From positions 191,305-255,304 of the forward strand of contig NZ_AYZA01000019.1 in assembly GCF_001436315.1 (NCBI RefSeq): DNA of 64,000 nucleotides. The letters are read 5' to 3'. The notes below the pieces were generated by a model. The model was not told the origin of the DNA, did no database searches, and worked only from the letters and a program-made list of their open reading frames with translations. A program made the position numbers and the translations under genes. This document shows positions 17,373-26,998 of the stretch, piece after piece; the first letter of the stretch is position 1; the number at the start of each line of letters is the position of its first letter. The stretch is from Ligilactobacillus aviarius subsp. aviarius DSM 20655. GTDB lineage: Bacteria > Bacillota > Bacilli > Lactobacillales > Lactobacillaceae.

Positions 17373-18676
17373 ATGATTAGTATGTCAAATGCCATCTTTG
17401 TTTTATTCGCAAGCATTCTCGTATTTTCAATGATCCCGGGATTAGCATTCTTTTATGGAGGATTGGTATCGGCCAAAAACGTCGTCAATACGATGATTTC
17501 AATTTTTTCGATTTGCGGAATTGGAATTTTACTGTTTATCAGCTGCGGATATGGGCTGTGCTTCAGCGGGAATCATTTTGGAATTATCGGAAATTTCCAT
17601 CATCTCTTTTTATCAGGCGTTAATTTAATGAAACCATTTGGGACGACCCATATTCCGTTAGGCGTCGATATTATTTTTCAGTTGATGTTTGCTTTAGTAA
17701 CACCAGCGCTGTTTGTTGGGGCAACATTTGGTCGAATGAAATTTAGTTATTTGATCACCTTCGTATGCATCTGGACCCTCGTTGTTTACTATCCGCTGGT
17801 TCATATCATATGGTCGCCAGCCGGTCTTTTAGCTCAATATGGCTTATTAGACTTTGCCGGTGGAACAGTCGTCCATATCAATGCGGGGATTACGGCTTTA
17901 GTTCTCTCAATCTTACTTGGAAAACGGAGCCGACCGTCAAAGGACGATGATCACTATAATCTTCCATGGATTTTACTTGGGACGACTTTTCTATGAATCG
18001 GTTGGTATGGTTTTAATGCTGGTTCAGCTCTTGGAATTAACAATGTTGCTCTTCAAGCCTTTATGACAACCACGATTGCGACTGCATCCGCAATGGTCAG
18101 CTGGATGGTTTTGGAAACCATTCACGGCAATCACCCTGATATGGTTGGAATCTGTACCAGTGCTTTATGCGGGCTTGTTGGGATCACTCCAGCAGCGAGG
18201 TATGTTACCCATGTTGGAGCATTCATGATTGGAATTTTATGTTCACTTGTCAGCTTTATTTACATTACGTTCATTAAACCGCATTTAAAATATGATGATC
18301 CGCTTGATGCGTTTGGTTGCCACGATGTATCTGGGATCATCAGCTCAATTTTAGTTGGATTTTTTGCAACCGCGAAGGTGAATTCTAATATTCATGAAAA
18401 TGGACTATTTTATGGCGGCGGATGGCACTTATTAGGAATCCAACTTGGGGGAACCTTATTTACAATTGTTTTTGTCGCAATCATGACTTGGGGTGTGCGA
18501 AATTGATTACCTTAATCATTCCAATGCGGGTTAGCAAACAGGCCGAAGATGTGGGACTTGATCAAAGTGAACACGGCGAAAGTGTTGACTACACGGTCCG
18601 AAACATTCGCGACCTTGAGCTGTATCGAAATGAATTCAAAGGACAGTTGAGTCATCTATATCATGACCGGAAATAA
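17373..18676 (+). pseudogene. amtB: Ammonium transporter, inactivated by nonsense and frameshift
   Basis: The reading from ATG 17373 shows the Amt/MEP/Rh fold (FYGGLVSAKNVVN, then DFAGGTVVHINAG). It reaches TGA at 17994-17996, where the family has the Trp of the conserved IGWYGFNAGSA segment; that segment continues in the same frame. A second lesion near 18497 shifts the frame: MTWGVRN then stop at 18504-18506. The true C-terminus (KLITLIIPMRVSKQAEDVGL, then DQSEHGE) lies in another frame and ends at 18674-18676. The full gene would encode about 430 residues. No glnK follows. Loss appears recent because the rest is well preserved. Confidence 0.88.
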
Positions 18677-18769
18677 CAATAAAGTTATTCCTAAATAAAT
18701 CAAGATATATCGTGCAAAACATTTGTTTTCAAATTAACTTGCAGATATAATAAACATGAGGTGAGATTT

Positions 18770-19333
18770 ATGAATTATATTGATAAAGAAATTGATGACT
18801 TTAAAGTTAAAGCCTTTCAAAATGGCGAAACAATCGACGTTACAAAAGAAGATATGTTAGGCCACTGGAGCATTCTCTTGTTCTATCCAGCAGATTTTTC
18901 ATTTATCTGCCCAACTGAATTGGAAGCTCTTCAAGGCATATATGACCAATTCAAGAATGCCGGTGCTGAAATTTACTCATGTTCAGAAGATACTGAATTT
19001 GTACATAAAGCATGGACGGATGCATCTCCTGAAATTGCAAAGATCCAATACCCAATGTTAGCTGATCCAGCCGGAAAGTTAGCCCGGGCATTTGATGTTC
19101 TTGATGAAGAATCAGGCCAAGCATACCGCGGCGTCTTCATCATTGATCCAGATGGAGTAATTCAATCATACACGATCAACAACATGTCAATTGGTCGGAG
19201 TGCGAATGAAATGTTGCGGACTCTTGAAGCCGCTCAATTCGTTCGTGAACACGGTGATCAAGTTTGCCCTGTAAACTGGAAACCAGGCGACAAGACATTA
19301 AAACCAGGAATGGATCTTGTTGGTAAACTTTAA
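18770..19333 (+). CDS. ahpC: Peroxiredoxin AhpC
   Basis: The 187-residue typical 2-Cys peroxiredoxin has peroxidatic C47 in DFSFICPTE and resolving C166 in VCPVNW, plus the C-terminal tail. It reduces hydrogen peroxide and organic peroxides in the cytoplasm. Its usual reductase gene ahpF is not adjacent, so another thioredoxin-like reductase must recycle it. ATG 18770 is preceded by GAGGTGA; an in-frame GTG at 18761 lies within that SD and is rejected. The gene has its own terminator. Confidence 0.93.
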   Translation: MNYIDKEIDDFKVKAFQNGETIDVTKEDMLGHWSILLFYPADFSFICPTELEALQGIYDQFKNAGAEIYSCSEDTEFVHKAWTDASPEIAKIQYPMLADPAGKLARAFDVLDEESGQAYRGVFIIDPDGVIQSYTINNMSIGRSANEMLRTLEAAQFVREHGDQVCPVNWKPGDKTLKPGMDLVGKL

Positions 19334-19356
19334 AATTGAATTTTGATATAGAGAAG

Positions 19357-19391
19357 GAGATCTTCACGATAGTGTGAGGATCTCTTTTTAT
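19357..19391 (+). terminator. Terminator after ahpC
   Basis: GAGATCTTCAC / GTGAGGATCTC (11 bp) with loop GATAGT, followed by TTTTTATTTT. Confidence 0.9.
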
Positions 19392-19404
19392 TTTGAAATG
19401 AATA

Positions 19405-19434
19405 TTGAATTTGCTAAAAAAATTGAGATATAAT
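19405..19434 (+). promoter_or_regulatory. Promoter for MFS efflux gene
   Basis: TTGAAT (19405-19410) and TATAAT (19429-19434) are 18 bp apart, 30 bp before the ATG at 19465. Confidence 0.7.
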
Positions 19435-19464
19435 AAAAACATTATATTGAGAGAAGCGAGTTCA

Positions 19465-20664
19465 ATGCGGGCAAAAATTCCGGGATGGAAGAAGAATCTA
19501 TATATCTTATGGGTATGCGACTTCATTATGGGAATGGGATTCCAGTTAAGCATGCCGTTTATGTCGCTGTACATTAAAACGCTTGGTCATTTTGACCGCT
19601 TTCAGCTTAATATGTGGAGTGGATTGGCATTTTCAGCGACCTATTTGATTTCATCATGGATGGCGCCAATTTGGGGAAAAATTGCTGACCGTCACGGACG
19701 CAAGAAAGTTATGCTGATCTCAACCATTGGTGATGGCGCAATGGTTTTATGCATGGCCTTTGTCCAATATGCTTATCAGTTGGCATTGTTCCGTTTGCTT
19801 CAAGGATTTTTTGCCGGATATGTCGCAAATACTTCAGCATTGATCGCATCCGAAGTTCCAACCAAACATAGCGGGAAAGCATTGAGTACCTTATCAACGG
19901 GAACGACCGGCGGAATGTTAGTCGGCCCGCTGTTTGGTGGGGTAATTGCGAGTCTTTGCGGTTACCGGTTAACGTTTTTCCTTACTGGATTAGCGTATTT
20001 GATTGTTTTTGCGTTAACGATTTTCTTTGTTAAAGAGCATAATTTCACGCCAGTTCCTAAAAGTCAGACACTTTCAGCCCGCAAACTTTTCCGACAACTT
20101 GAGTATCCGCAAGTCGTTTTAGGAATGCTTGTTACCACACTGATTATCCAGGCGGGGAATAATTCGATTGCACCGGTCATTAGTCTTTACGTTCAACAAC
20201 TGCTGCATGGAAAAGGGCAGGTTGACTTAATGAGCGGATTGATTGCGGCTTTACCAGGAATCGCCACGATCATCATTGCCTCGATCTTTGGCGAATGGGG
20301 CGATCGAATCGGAACACAGAAAATTTTAATTGGTGGATTGATTTTTGCAATCCTCGTTTACATTCCGCAAGCCTTTGTTACGAATGTTTGGCAGTTAGCG
20401 GTCCTGCGATTCTTAGTCGGAATTTCAGATGCCGCGTTATTGCCGCAAGTTCAATCCTTACTTGCGAAGTATTCACCAAATGAATATTCTGGGCGCATCT
20501 TCAGTTATAACCAATCAGCCCAATTCCTCGGAAACATTTTTGGTCCGCTGATTGGATCAACGATTTCCGGAATTTTCGGTTATGGCGGCGTATTTTTGTC
20601 AACGGCGTGCCTGGTTGGCGGAAATTTAATTTGGGTAAGATCAAGTACCCGGAAAATTCGGTAA
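19465..20664 (+). CDS. MFS multidrug-type efflux transporter
   Basis: The 399-residue protein has 12 hydrophobic segments and motif A GKIADRHGRKKVML (about residues 72-85) between helices 2 and 3. A second, weaker copy, GEWGDRIGTQK, lies after helix 8. This is the layout of the PmrA/NorA-like drug:H+ antiporters. Substrates are unknown. ATG 19465 follows a GAGAGAAGCGAG purine tract and a consensus promoter. An upstream in-frame ATG at 19405 lies inside the promoter and is rejected. Confidence 0.85.
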   Translation: MRAKIPGWKKNLYILWVCDFIMGMGFQLSMPFMSLYIKTLGHFDRFQLNMWSGLAFSATYLISSWMAPIWGKIADRHGRKKVMLISTIGDGAMVLCMAFVQYAYQLALFRLLQGFFAGYVANTSALIASEVPTKHSGKALSTLSTGTTGGMLVGPLFGGVIASLCGYRLTFFLTGLAYLIVFALTIFFVKEHNFTPVPKSQTLSARKLFRQLEYPQVVLGMLVTTLIIQAGNNSIAPVISLYVQQLLHGKGQVDLMSGLIAALPGIATIIIASIFGEWGDRIGTQKILIGGLIFAILVYIPQAFVTNVWQLAVLRFLVGISDAALLPQVQSLLAKYSPNEYSGRIFSYNQSAQFLGNIFGPLIGSTISGIFGYGGVFLSTACLVGGNLIWVRSSTRKIR

Positions 20665-20799
20665 ATTTAAACAAAAGTCAAATTTTAAAGATAATTTTCA
20701 ATTAAAAAATTCGGATTTTTAGCGGTCACTTTTGCGGTGATCGCTATTTTGTTATATCATATAAGTGTTTCGATTTATTATAAGGAGAGATTGACTATT

Positions 20800-21744
20800 A
20801 TGAATAACATTATTCCCATTTTTTATGGAATCGATGATTACTATGCGCCATTATTATCAGTTAGTTTGGGGTCAATGATCAAAAATGCAAGTAGAGACTA
20901 CCACTACCAAATCGTCGTTCTTTACCAAACCCTTTCAGATGAAAATCAAGCAAAGATCAAAGCTCTTGAAAACGAAAACTTTTCAATTTCATTTGAACCA
21001 ATCGATAAAAACTTCAAAGAACGTTTCGGCAACGATAATAATTCCCTTCGGTGCGATTACTTCACGTTGACGATTTACTATCGGTTATTTATCGCCGATA
21101 TGTTCCCGCAATATGATAAGGGAATCTACTTGGATGCTGATACAGTTGTTCCAGGTGACATTTCAAAACTTTATCAAATTGATTTAAAGGATAATTTAGT
21201 TGCTGGATGTTCGGATACCTTCGTTGAAAGTGACCCGGTTTTAGTTAACTACGCCGAAAAGTGTTCGGGAGTTCCCGTTGAAACGTATATCAATTCCGGC
21301 GTGTTATTGATGAACTTAAAGCAATTCCGTGATTTGAAATTTACTAAGCGGTTCTTAGACATCTTGAACACTTACCATCCAAAAACGGTTGCGCCTGATC
21401 AAGATTACTTAAACGCAATCGCAAATAACCACGTATTAAAGATTTCTCAAAACTGGAATGCCATGCCGGCAAAGAAGGAAAATGATCCGCAAATCATTCA
21501 CTATAACCTTTACCTTAAGCCATGGCATTATGAGAATGTATTATACGGCGATGTCTTCTGGAATTATGCGAAGGAATCAAATTACTACGATAAATTAGTA
21601 AACATTCAAAAGAATTACTCTGACAAAGATAAACAAACCGATAAGGAAAAGATGGACACCTTGATGGAACAGGTGCAAGAAATTCCTGCTAAGGAACTTA
21701 CATTGTACAAACTTAACCAAGAAGGAAAACAAATCCGACTTTAG
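20800..21744 (+). CDS. Family 8 glycosyltransferase
   Basis: From ATG 20800 (SD AAGGAGAG) the protein is 314 residues. It starts with the GT8 pattern IPIFYGIDDYYAPLLSVSL. It has the metal/nucleotide-sugar DxD in GIYLDADTVV (about residues 106-115), the acceptor motif YINSGVLLMNL, and the closing HYNLYLKPWHY metal ligand. Such retaining galactosyl/glucosyltransferases decorate wall polysaccharides, teichoic acids or glycoproteins. The C-terminal 50 residues are charged and helical. It is monocistronic, followed by a terminator. Confidence 0.88.
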   Translation: MNNIIPIFYGIDDYYAPLLSVSLGSMIKNASRDYHYQIVVLYQTLSDENQAKIKALENENFSISFEPIDKNFKERFGNDNNSLRCDYFTLTIYYRLFIADMFPQYDKGIYLDADTVVPGDISKLYQIDLKDNLVAGCSDTFVESDPVLVNYAEKCSGVPVETYINSGVLLMNLKQFRDLKFTKRFLDILNTYHPKTVAPDQDYLNAIANNHVLKISQNWNAMPAKKENDPQIIHYNLYLKPWHYENVLYGDVFWNYAKESNYYDKLVNIQKNYSDKDKQTDKEKMDTLMEQVQEIPAKELTLYKLNQEGKQIRL

Positions 21745-21754
21745 TTGACTTAAG

Positions 21755-21786
21755 CCCTCGTTGCTGAAAAGCAGCGGGGATTTTTT
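21755..21786 (+). terminator. Terminator after glycosyltransferase gene
   Basis: CCCTCGTTGCT / AGCAGCGGGG (one bulged T) closes a GAAA loop and is followed by ATTTTTT. Confidence 0.88.
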
Positions 21787-21850
21787 ATGCTGCAAGAGTC
21801 GGTAAATCTTGATAGAATAAGGGTAATTAATTGGAGAATGAGGAGCAAAA

Positions 21851-22516
21851 ATGACTAAAATTTTTGTAATCGAAGATGATAAGGCAATTACAGGAGAAAT
21901 CATCCAAACACTAAATAAGTGGAATTACAACGCAAAAACAGTAAGTGACTGGCAAAATATTCAAACAGAGGTATCCAAGTTTCAGCCTGATTTGATTACA
22001 ATGGATATTTCCTTACCAACTTTTGACGGCTTCTATTGGATCGAACAAATTCGCCAAATCACAAATGCACCAATTATTTTTTTAACGGCTCAAAGTATTA
22101 ATAATGATGGCGTTCGCGCATTAGCTGCTGGGGCAAATGATTTTATCGAAAAACCATTTGCAATGGATTATCTGATTGCTAAGATCCAATTATTGCTTAA
22201 AGAAAATCCCGCTTCATCAACATCGATCACAGTAGATGATTTTCAGTTAAATTCATTAACAAATACTGTAAAACATAAAGATACTTCTATCCGATTGACC
22301 CCAACCGAAGCCATTATCTTGAAAATTCTTTTTAGAAGTCCTCATGAAGTTGTTTCCAAAAAGAAATTTATAAAATTTTTGTGGGAAAATGATCAATTTA
22401 TCAACGAAAATATTCTTGAAGTCAACATTAGTCGGTTACGCCAAAAATTATCACAACTTGATGACCGAAAACACATTATGACTATTCGCGGAAAGGGATA
22501 TCAATGGATAAATTAA
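21851..22516 (+). CDS. BceR-type response regulator
   Basis: The 221-residue OmpR-family regulator has acidic residues E8, D9 and D10, phospho-acceptor D52 (TMDISLP), and K in FIEKPF. A winged helix (about 125-218) ends MTIRGKGYQW. It heads a four-gene regulator-kinase-ATPase-permease cluster. This is the Bce/Psd/Bra arrangement in which flux through the transporter signals the kinase when cell-wall peptide antibiotics are present. It overlaps the kinase by 13 bp. SD GAGGAG is well spaced. Confidence 0.9.
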   Translation: MTKIFVIEDDKAITGEIIQTLNKWNYNAKTVSDWQNIQTEVSKFQPDLITMDISLPTFDGFYWIEQIRQITNAPIIFLTAQSINNDGVRALAAGANDFIEKPFAMDYLIAKIQLLLKENPASSTSITVDDFQLNSLTNTVKHKDTSIRLTPTEAIILKILFRSPHEVVSKKKFIKFLWENDQFINENILEVNISRLRQKLSQLDDRKHIMTIRGKGYQWIN

Positions 22517-23466
22517 TAGAAGCTGTCAAAGTCAGTATTCCATATATAATCACGTACTTAGTCCTTATTTTAGTCTTTGCTTTCTTTGTTTATCTTTATA
22601 ATCTAAAGTTAGCTTTGATTTTGGCGTTCATTCAATTTACATGGCCTTTTGGAGTAGCAATTGTTCTCATTGCTGAATACAGATATTTTTATGTTAGAAA
22701 AAAATTACAACACCATGATTACCGGCAATCAGATGTTTTCATGTATGATCAACTTTATTTAAAAGAACTCCAAAGCTTAAAGCAAAAAGTAAATGATGAA
22801 CGAAATCAAGAGTTGCTTACACAAAAAGAACGTGAAGATTACATTCGTTTATGGTCCCACGAAATCAAAACTCCATTGACGCGCATGAAACTGATGCTTG
22901 ATGATGATCATCAAAATTCAAACAATAAATTGCAAAAACAGGTTAAAATTATTCAAAGTCAACTGGACTTGCTTCTAACGTATGAACGGATCAAAAGTTT
23001 CAATAGTGATATTCATTTTAAAGAGGTCAATTTGAGAGAGGAATGTAATCACTGCTTGAAAAATTTAATGGAAATGGCAATTGATAAAAATTTAATAGTT
23101 CAAAATAATCTTCCAAATGTAACTTATCTCACTGATGAAAAATGGTTGAAAATTGTAATTGAGCAACTGTTAATGAATGCAATTAAATACTCAAATGATA
23201 ATGGTCAAATTAAAATTGAACTTCAAAAAAACGTTTTAAAAATCTCCGACAACGGAATTGGCATTTATGCCGAAGATCTGCCGGAAATCTTTAAAGCAGG
23301 ATACATTGGGAAAAATACCCGCCAAAATGAAAATGCTAGTGGTTTAGGATTGTACATCGTTAATCAAATTTGCCAAAAGCTTAATATTGGAATTAATGTT
23401 CAATCAGTTGAAAATCATGGAACGACGGTTAATTTATCGCTCGTTTCCAAACTAATTCAAAAATAA
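22504..23466 (+). CDS. BceS-type intramembrane-sensing histidine kinase
   Basis: The 320-residue kinase has two transmembrane helices in the first 62 residues and almost no extracellular loop, as expected of BceS-like kinases that rely on the transporter for sensing. The H box LWSHEIKTPLTRMKLML puts the phosphorylated histidine at 119. The N box (EQLLMNAIKYSNDNG), G1 (KISDNGIGIYAEDLPEIF) and G2 (GLGLYIV) boxes follow. Its partner is the overlapping upstream regulator. Confidence 0.92.
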   Translation: MDKLIEAVKVSIPYIITYLVLILVFAFFVYLYNLKLALILAFIQFTWPFGVAIVLIAEYRYFYVRKKLQHHDYRQSDVFMYDQLYLKELQSLKQKVNDERNQELLTQKEREDYIRLWSHEIKTPLTRMKLMLDDDHQNSNNKLQKQVKIIQSQLDLLLTYERIKSFNSDIHFKEVNLREECNHCLKNLMEMAIDKNLIVQNNLPNVTYLTDEKWLKIVIEQLLMNAIKYSNDNGQIKIELQKNVLKISDNGIGIYAEDLPEIFKAGYIGKNTRQNENASGLGLYIVNQICQKLNIGINVQSVENHGTTVNLSLVSKLIQK

Positions 23467-23474
23467 CAAATTGT

Positions 23475-23521
23475 AAGGTTCTTGCTAAAACTGTAAGTAC
23501 AAAGTTGGCAAGAACCTTTTT
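23475..23521 (+). terminator. Hairpin between kinase and ATPase genes
   Basis: AAGGTTCTTGC (23475-23485) pairs perfectly with GCAAGAACCTT (23508-23518), followed by TTT. It should end the regulator-kinase transcript. The transporter genes would then be expressed separately, as is common in Bce systems where the regulator induces the transporter promoter. Confidence 0.8.
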
Positions 23522-23561
23522 ATAATAATTAATGAAATCAGGGTAGAAATGAGGTTTTAAA

Positions 23562-24329
23562 ATGAATCTTTTAAAAATCAATCATCTTCAGAAAGTTTTT
23601 AATGAAAATCAACCTAACCAAGTTGAGGCGCTAAAAGATATTAGTTTAAATGTTGAAAAGGGCGACTTTATTGCAATTATGGGTGAATCAGGTGCAGGGA
23701 AGTCAACTCTTTTAAATATTATTGCTACCTTAGAAAAAGCCACAAGCGGACAAATTGTCCTAAATGGAACTGATTTAATGACTCTCAAAGAAAAGAAGCG
23801 TGCCCAATTTCGGCGGGAACATCTTGGATTTATTTTCCAACAATTCAATTTACTAGATACCTTGACTAATAAAGATAATATTTTCTTACCGCTTGTTTTA
23901 TCTAAGGTTAAGTATTCTGAAATGGAGAAGCGAATTACTCCAATTGCGCAGCAGCTTGGCATTACCAAGTTACTTGATCGCTATCCTTATGAAATCTCTG
24001 GCGGACAAAAACAGCGAATTGCGGTCGCACGCGCATTAATTACTAATCCGGAATTAATTTTGGCGGATGAACCAACCGGGGCTTTAGACTCAAGTAATTC
24101 AGAACGGCTTCTCCGACTTTTTCAAACGATCAATCAAAATGGTCAAACAATTATGATGGTAACGCATAGCGCATTAGCTGCAAGCTATTCCAAAAAGGTA
24201 ATTTTCATTAAAGACGGAATTGTATTTCATGAATTAAATCACGGTCAAAATTCTGAAAACCAATTTTTAAGTCAAATATCACAAGCAGCATTGGCAATTC
24301 AAGAAGGGGATTACAATGACTTACATTAA
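23562..24329 (+). CDS. BceA-type ABC transporter ATPase
   Basis: The 255-residue ATPase has Walker [10 protein letters not shown] (about residues 41-49), Q-loop [10 protein letters not shown], signature SGGQKQR, Walker [12 protein letters not shown], and the H-loop VTHS. This is the MacB/LolD-like subgroup. It pairs with the large FtsX-type permease that begins 14 bp before its stop codon. The complex is expected to release antimicrobial peptides from lipid-II-cycle targets. An SD-like GGTAGAAATGAGG precedes the ATG. Confidence 0.92.
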   Translation: MNLLKINHLQKVFNENQPNQVEALKDISLNVEKGDFIAIMGESGAGKSTLLNIIATLEKATSGQIVLNGTDLMTLKEKKRAQFRREHLGFIFQQFNLLDTLTNKDNIFLPLVLSKVKYSEMEKRITPIAQQLGITKLLDRYPYEISGGQKQRIAVARALITNPELILADEPTGALDSSNSERLLRLFQTINQNGQTIMMVTHSALAASYSKKVIFIKDGIVFHELNHGQNSENQFLSQISQAALAIQEGDYNDLH

Positions 24330-26238
24330 ACTCGCAACGGATGGAATTTGGAAAAATAAGAAATATTACTTTCCATACATTATCGCAACATCCATTCTGT
24401 TCGCATCCAACTACATTTTATTTTCGATTTTACAAAATCAAAGTATCAAAAATTCAATGTTTGGCAGTCAGCTACAAGGATTAATCAAATTAACACTTTG
24501 CTTATTAATTTCAATATCCGTTATCTTTATGATTTATGTTGATCATATTTTGTCAAAATCTGAAACACGTGAATTAGGGTTGTACAACATTTTAGGATTT
24601 ACAAACCAAAACTTGAAAGTCGTCATCACAATTCGATTGATTGCTAATTACTTAATCTCCGCCGTCATCGGATTAATTCTTGGAATCAATTTTAACCGTT
24701 TTTCGTTTATGACATTACAGCGGATGCTTAATATTAAAGAATTCAAGTACTCTTCAGTAACTGGGGCTACTCAAATTACGCTCATAATGTTCTTCGTAAT
24801 TTTTCTGTTACTCTTATTTATTCGCTTTTCTCAATTAAAAAAGGTTAATCCGCTTGATCTTTGGAAAGCCGCTTCAAATCAAGAAAAGGCGATTAAAGCT
24901 CCCGTGTTTTCAGGAATTCTTGGGGTTATTATTCTAGGAAGTGGATATTATTTAGCCGTAACAACGCAACCAACCATGATGGCAATTGCTAAATTTATGA
25001 TGGCCGTTTTTCTGGTTGTTTTTGGAACTTATCTAGTATTTAGTTCTTTCAGCATTTTATTGCTTAAATTACTTCAAAAGAACAAGCACTTTTATTATCA
25101 ATCGCGGCATTTAATTTCAGTTTCAGGAATGCTTCATCGGATGAAATCAAATGGAATTAGTTTAGCTTCAATTTGTTTATTGTGTTCTGCAATCGTCGTT
25201 GCTTTAATCGGTAGTGTCAGCATGGAAGTCGGAAAAGAAAGAATCGTTAAATTGTGGTGTCCAAGTGACATTACGCTTACAACAAGTCGTCCATTAACGC
25301 CAAACCAAAAGGAAATAATTACAGAATGTTCAAAAACATACCACGTTCAAGCTCATGTCGCCCATCAAGCCGAAATGACAACTCCAATTTGGGGAAACTT
25401 AAAGGGAAGTCAATTTGAACAAGGGAATATTCAGTCTGCAAAATATCAGTTAACGTTTGTTTCACTTGCGGATTATAACAAAGCACAACATACCAATATC
25501 AAATTGAATAAAAATGAGGCGTTATTCTATTGTCCGGATTTAAAAGCTAAACCGACAGCTTTAAATATTGGTGGGCAACATTTGAAATTGCAATCAATAA
25601 AATCATTTAATTTATTTGCAAATTATGACCATAGTATTGTACAATCAGCATTTATCATCGTTAATAATATTGATAATTTTCAAAAATTGACGAAAGAGCC
25701 ATTTATCTATCTGACTTTCCTTAATACAAAAGGAACGACTCGTGAGAACCTCCGCTTTGCTTCGATTCTTCAAACTAAACTTGGTTTATCAAATACTGAA
25801 TACACCTCAAAATATTTGACTGAAACTCAACTTATACCAATTTTTGGTAGTTTCTTATTCCTGGGAGTGATTATTAGTATTATTCTGCTTATTATTACGA
25901 CCATGATGATTTACTATAAACAAATCGCTGAAGGGCTTGAAGATCGACAGAATTTTCAAACAATGCAGCAAATTGGGTTAAGTCAAAGGGAAACGAGCCA
26001 AACAATTCATAGCCAAATTTTGATGGTTTTTGGATTCCCAATTTTAGGAGCAATCATAAATGCTTGCTTTGCATTTCCAGCAATCCGCAGTATTTTAAAG
26101 CTTCTTTCAATTTACAATTTCACAATGGTACTTGCCGTAAGCAGCGGCGTGATCGTCTCAATGATTGTCTTCTATTTGTTGATCTATCTCTTAACAACCC
26201 GGATTTATCGGCAAATTATTAATCAACGAATTTACTAA
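24316..26238 (+). CDS. BceB-type FtsX-domain permease
   Basis: The 640-residue membrane protein has the length and layout of BceB. One FtsX domain in the first 300 residues is followed by a roughly 200-residue extracellular domain (about 310-510) between transmembrane segments 7 and 8. Three more segments close the protein. The extracellular domain is the peptide sensor and specificity element in the family. Which antimicrobial it handles cannot be told from sequence. It overlaps bceA-type ATPase by 14 bp. Confidence 0.9.
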   Translation: MTYIKLATDGIWKNKKYYFPYIIATSILFASNYILFSILQNQSIKNSMFGSQLQGLIKLTLCLLISISVIFMIYVDHILSKSETRELGLYNILGFTNQNLKVVITIRLIANYLISAVIGLILGINFNRFSFMTLQRMLNIKEFKYSSVTGATQITLIMFFVIFLLLLFIRFSQLKKVNPLDLWKAASNQEKAIKAPVFSGILGVIILGSGYYLAVTTQPTMMAIAKFMMAVFLVVFGTYLVFSSFSILLLKLLQKNKHFYYQSRHLISVSGMLHRMKSNGISLASICLLCSAIVVALIGSVSMEVGKERIVKLWCPSDITLTTSRPLTPNQKEIITECSKTYHVQAHVAHQAEMTTPIWGNLKGSQFEQGNIQSAKYQLTFVSLADYNKAQHTNIKLNKNEALFYCPDLKAKPTALNIGGQHLKLQSIKSFNLFANYDHSIVQSAFIIVNNIDNFQKLTKEPFIYLTFLNTKGTTRENLRFASILQTKLGLSNTEYTSKYLTETQLIPIFGSFLFLGVIISIILLIITTMMIYYKQIAEGLEDRQNFQTMQQIGLSQRETSQTIHSQILMVFGFPILGAIINACFAFPAIRSILKLLSIYNFTMVLAVSSGVIVSMIVFYLLIYLLTTRIYRQIINQRIY

Positions 26239-26242
26239 ATCA

Positions 26243-26275
26243 AACAAAGGAGCTTTAAAGTTCCTTTGTTTTTTG
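26243..26275 (+). terminator. Terminator after Bce-type transporter operon
   Basis: AACAAAGGA / TCCTTTGTT stem followed by TTTTTG. Confidence 0.85.
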
Positions 26276-26309
26276 TTTTAATAAGAATAAAGATAAGGGG
26301 AGGCTAACC

Positions 26310-26969
26310 ATGAATTACGATTTAACCGAAATCAAAACCTTTGCGAAAAATTGTTTAGACGGCGATATTACCGGTCACGATTATTTTCACGTCGATCGGG
26401 TCGCTCAGATTGCAGCCCGTTTATATTCAGTTGATCATCCTGAAAGGGATGCTCATACAGTTTTTATTATTCAAATTGCATCATATTTGCATGACACGAT
26501 CGATGAAAAAATTACTGATAATGTTGAACAACGCCTAGCAAAAATTCATCATCTTGCAACGATCCAAGCATTGTCTGATGAAGATCAAAATAATATTTTT
26601 GACACGATTCAGAACATGTCATTTTCAAAAAACATTGAACATCATCATCAATTATCACTTGAAGGACAGTATGTTCAAGATGCCGACCGAATCGAAGCGC
26701 TGGGAGCGATTGGAATTGCCCGAGCATTTGCATACGGCGGGAAACATGATAACCCAATTTACGATCCGCGGATTCCGGTTACCAAACTTACTTCACATGA
26801 TCAATACCGGACAAAGCAGGAAACAACGATCAATCATTTTTATGAAAAACTCTTTACCCTTGAAGATTTGATGAATACGCCAAGCGGTAAAGCGATGGCT
26901 CACAAACGAACCCAAGTAATGCGAAATTTTGTAGATGAATTTTTAGCGGAATGGAATTTAGAAGATTAA
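26310..26969 (+). CDS. HD-domain phosphohydrolase
   Basis: The 219-residue protein has the HD metal ligands: H in GHDYFHVDRV (about residue 22-27), the HD pair in YLHDTID (about 60), and a later D in DADRIEALG (about 125). It resembles YpgQ/YedJ-type cytosolic phosphohydrolases, some of which hydrolyse nucleotides to release pyrophosphate. Substrate unknown. SD AGGGGAGG is strong. Convergent with the CDF gene through a shared terminator. Confidence 0.88.
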   Translation: MNYDLTEIKTFAKNCLDGDITGHDYFHVDRVAQIAARLYSVDHPERDAHTVFIIQIASYLHDTIDEKITDNVEQRLAKIHHLATIQALSDEDQNNIFDTIQNMSFSKNIEHHHQLSLEGQYVQDADRIEALGAIGIARAFAYGGKHDNPIYDPRIPVTKLTSHDQYRTKQETTINHFYEKLFTLEDLMNTPSGKAMAHKRTQVMRNFVDEFLAEWNLED

Positions 26970-26998
26970 AAAAATGCGACTGTAATGTCGCATTTTTT
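26969..26998. terminator. Bidirectional terminator
   Basis: AAAAAATGCGAC / GTCGCATTTTTT with a 6-base loop gives a T-run in both directions, serving both convergent genes. Confidence 0.92.

Noticed and set aside
17994..17996. Recoded TGA (selenocysteine or Trp) in amtB
   Set aside because: No SECIS-like hairpin, standard code elsewhere in the window, and a second frameshift in the same gene points to decay.
23475..23560. BceR-type operator between kinase and ATPase genes
   Set aside because: TGTAA/TACA fragments occur, but they overlap the terminator hairpin and do not form a convincing spaced inverted repeat.
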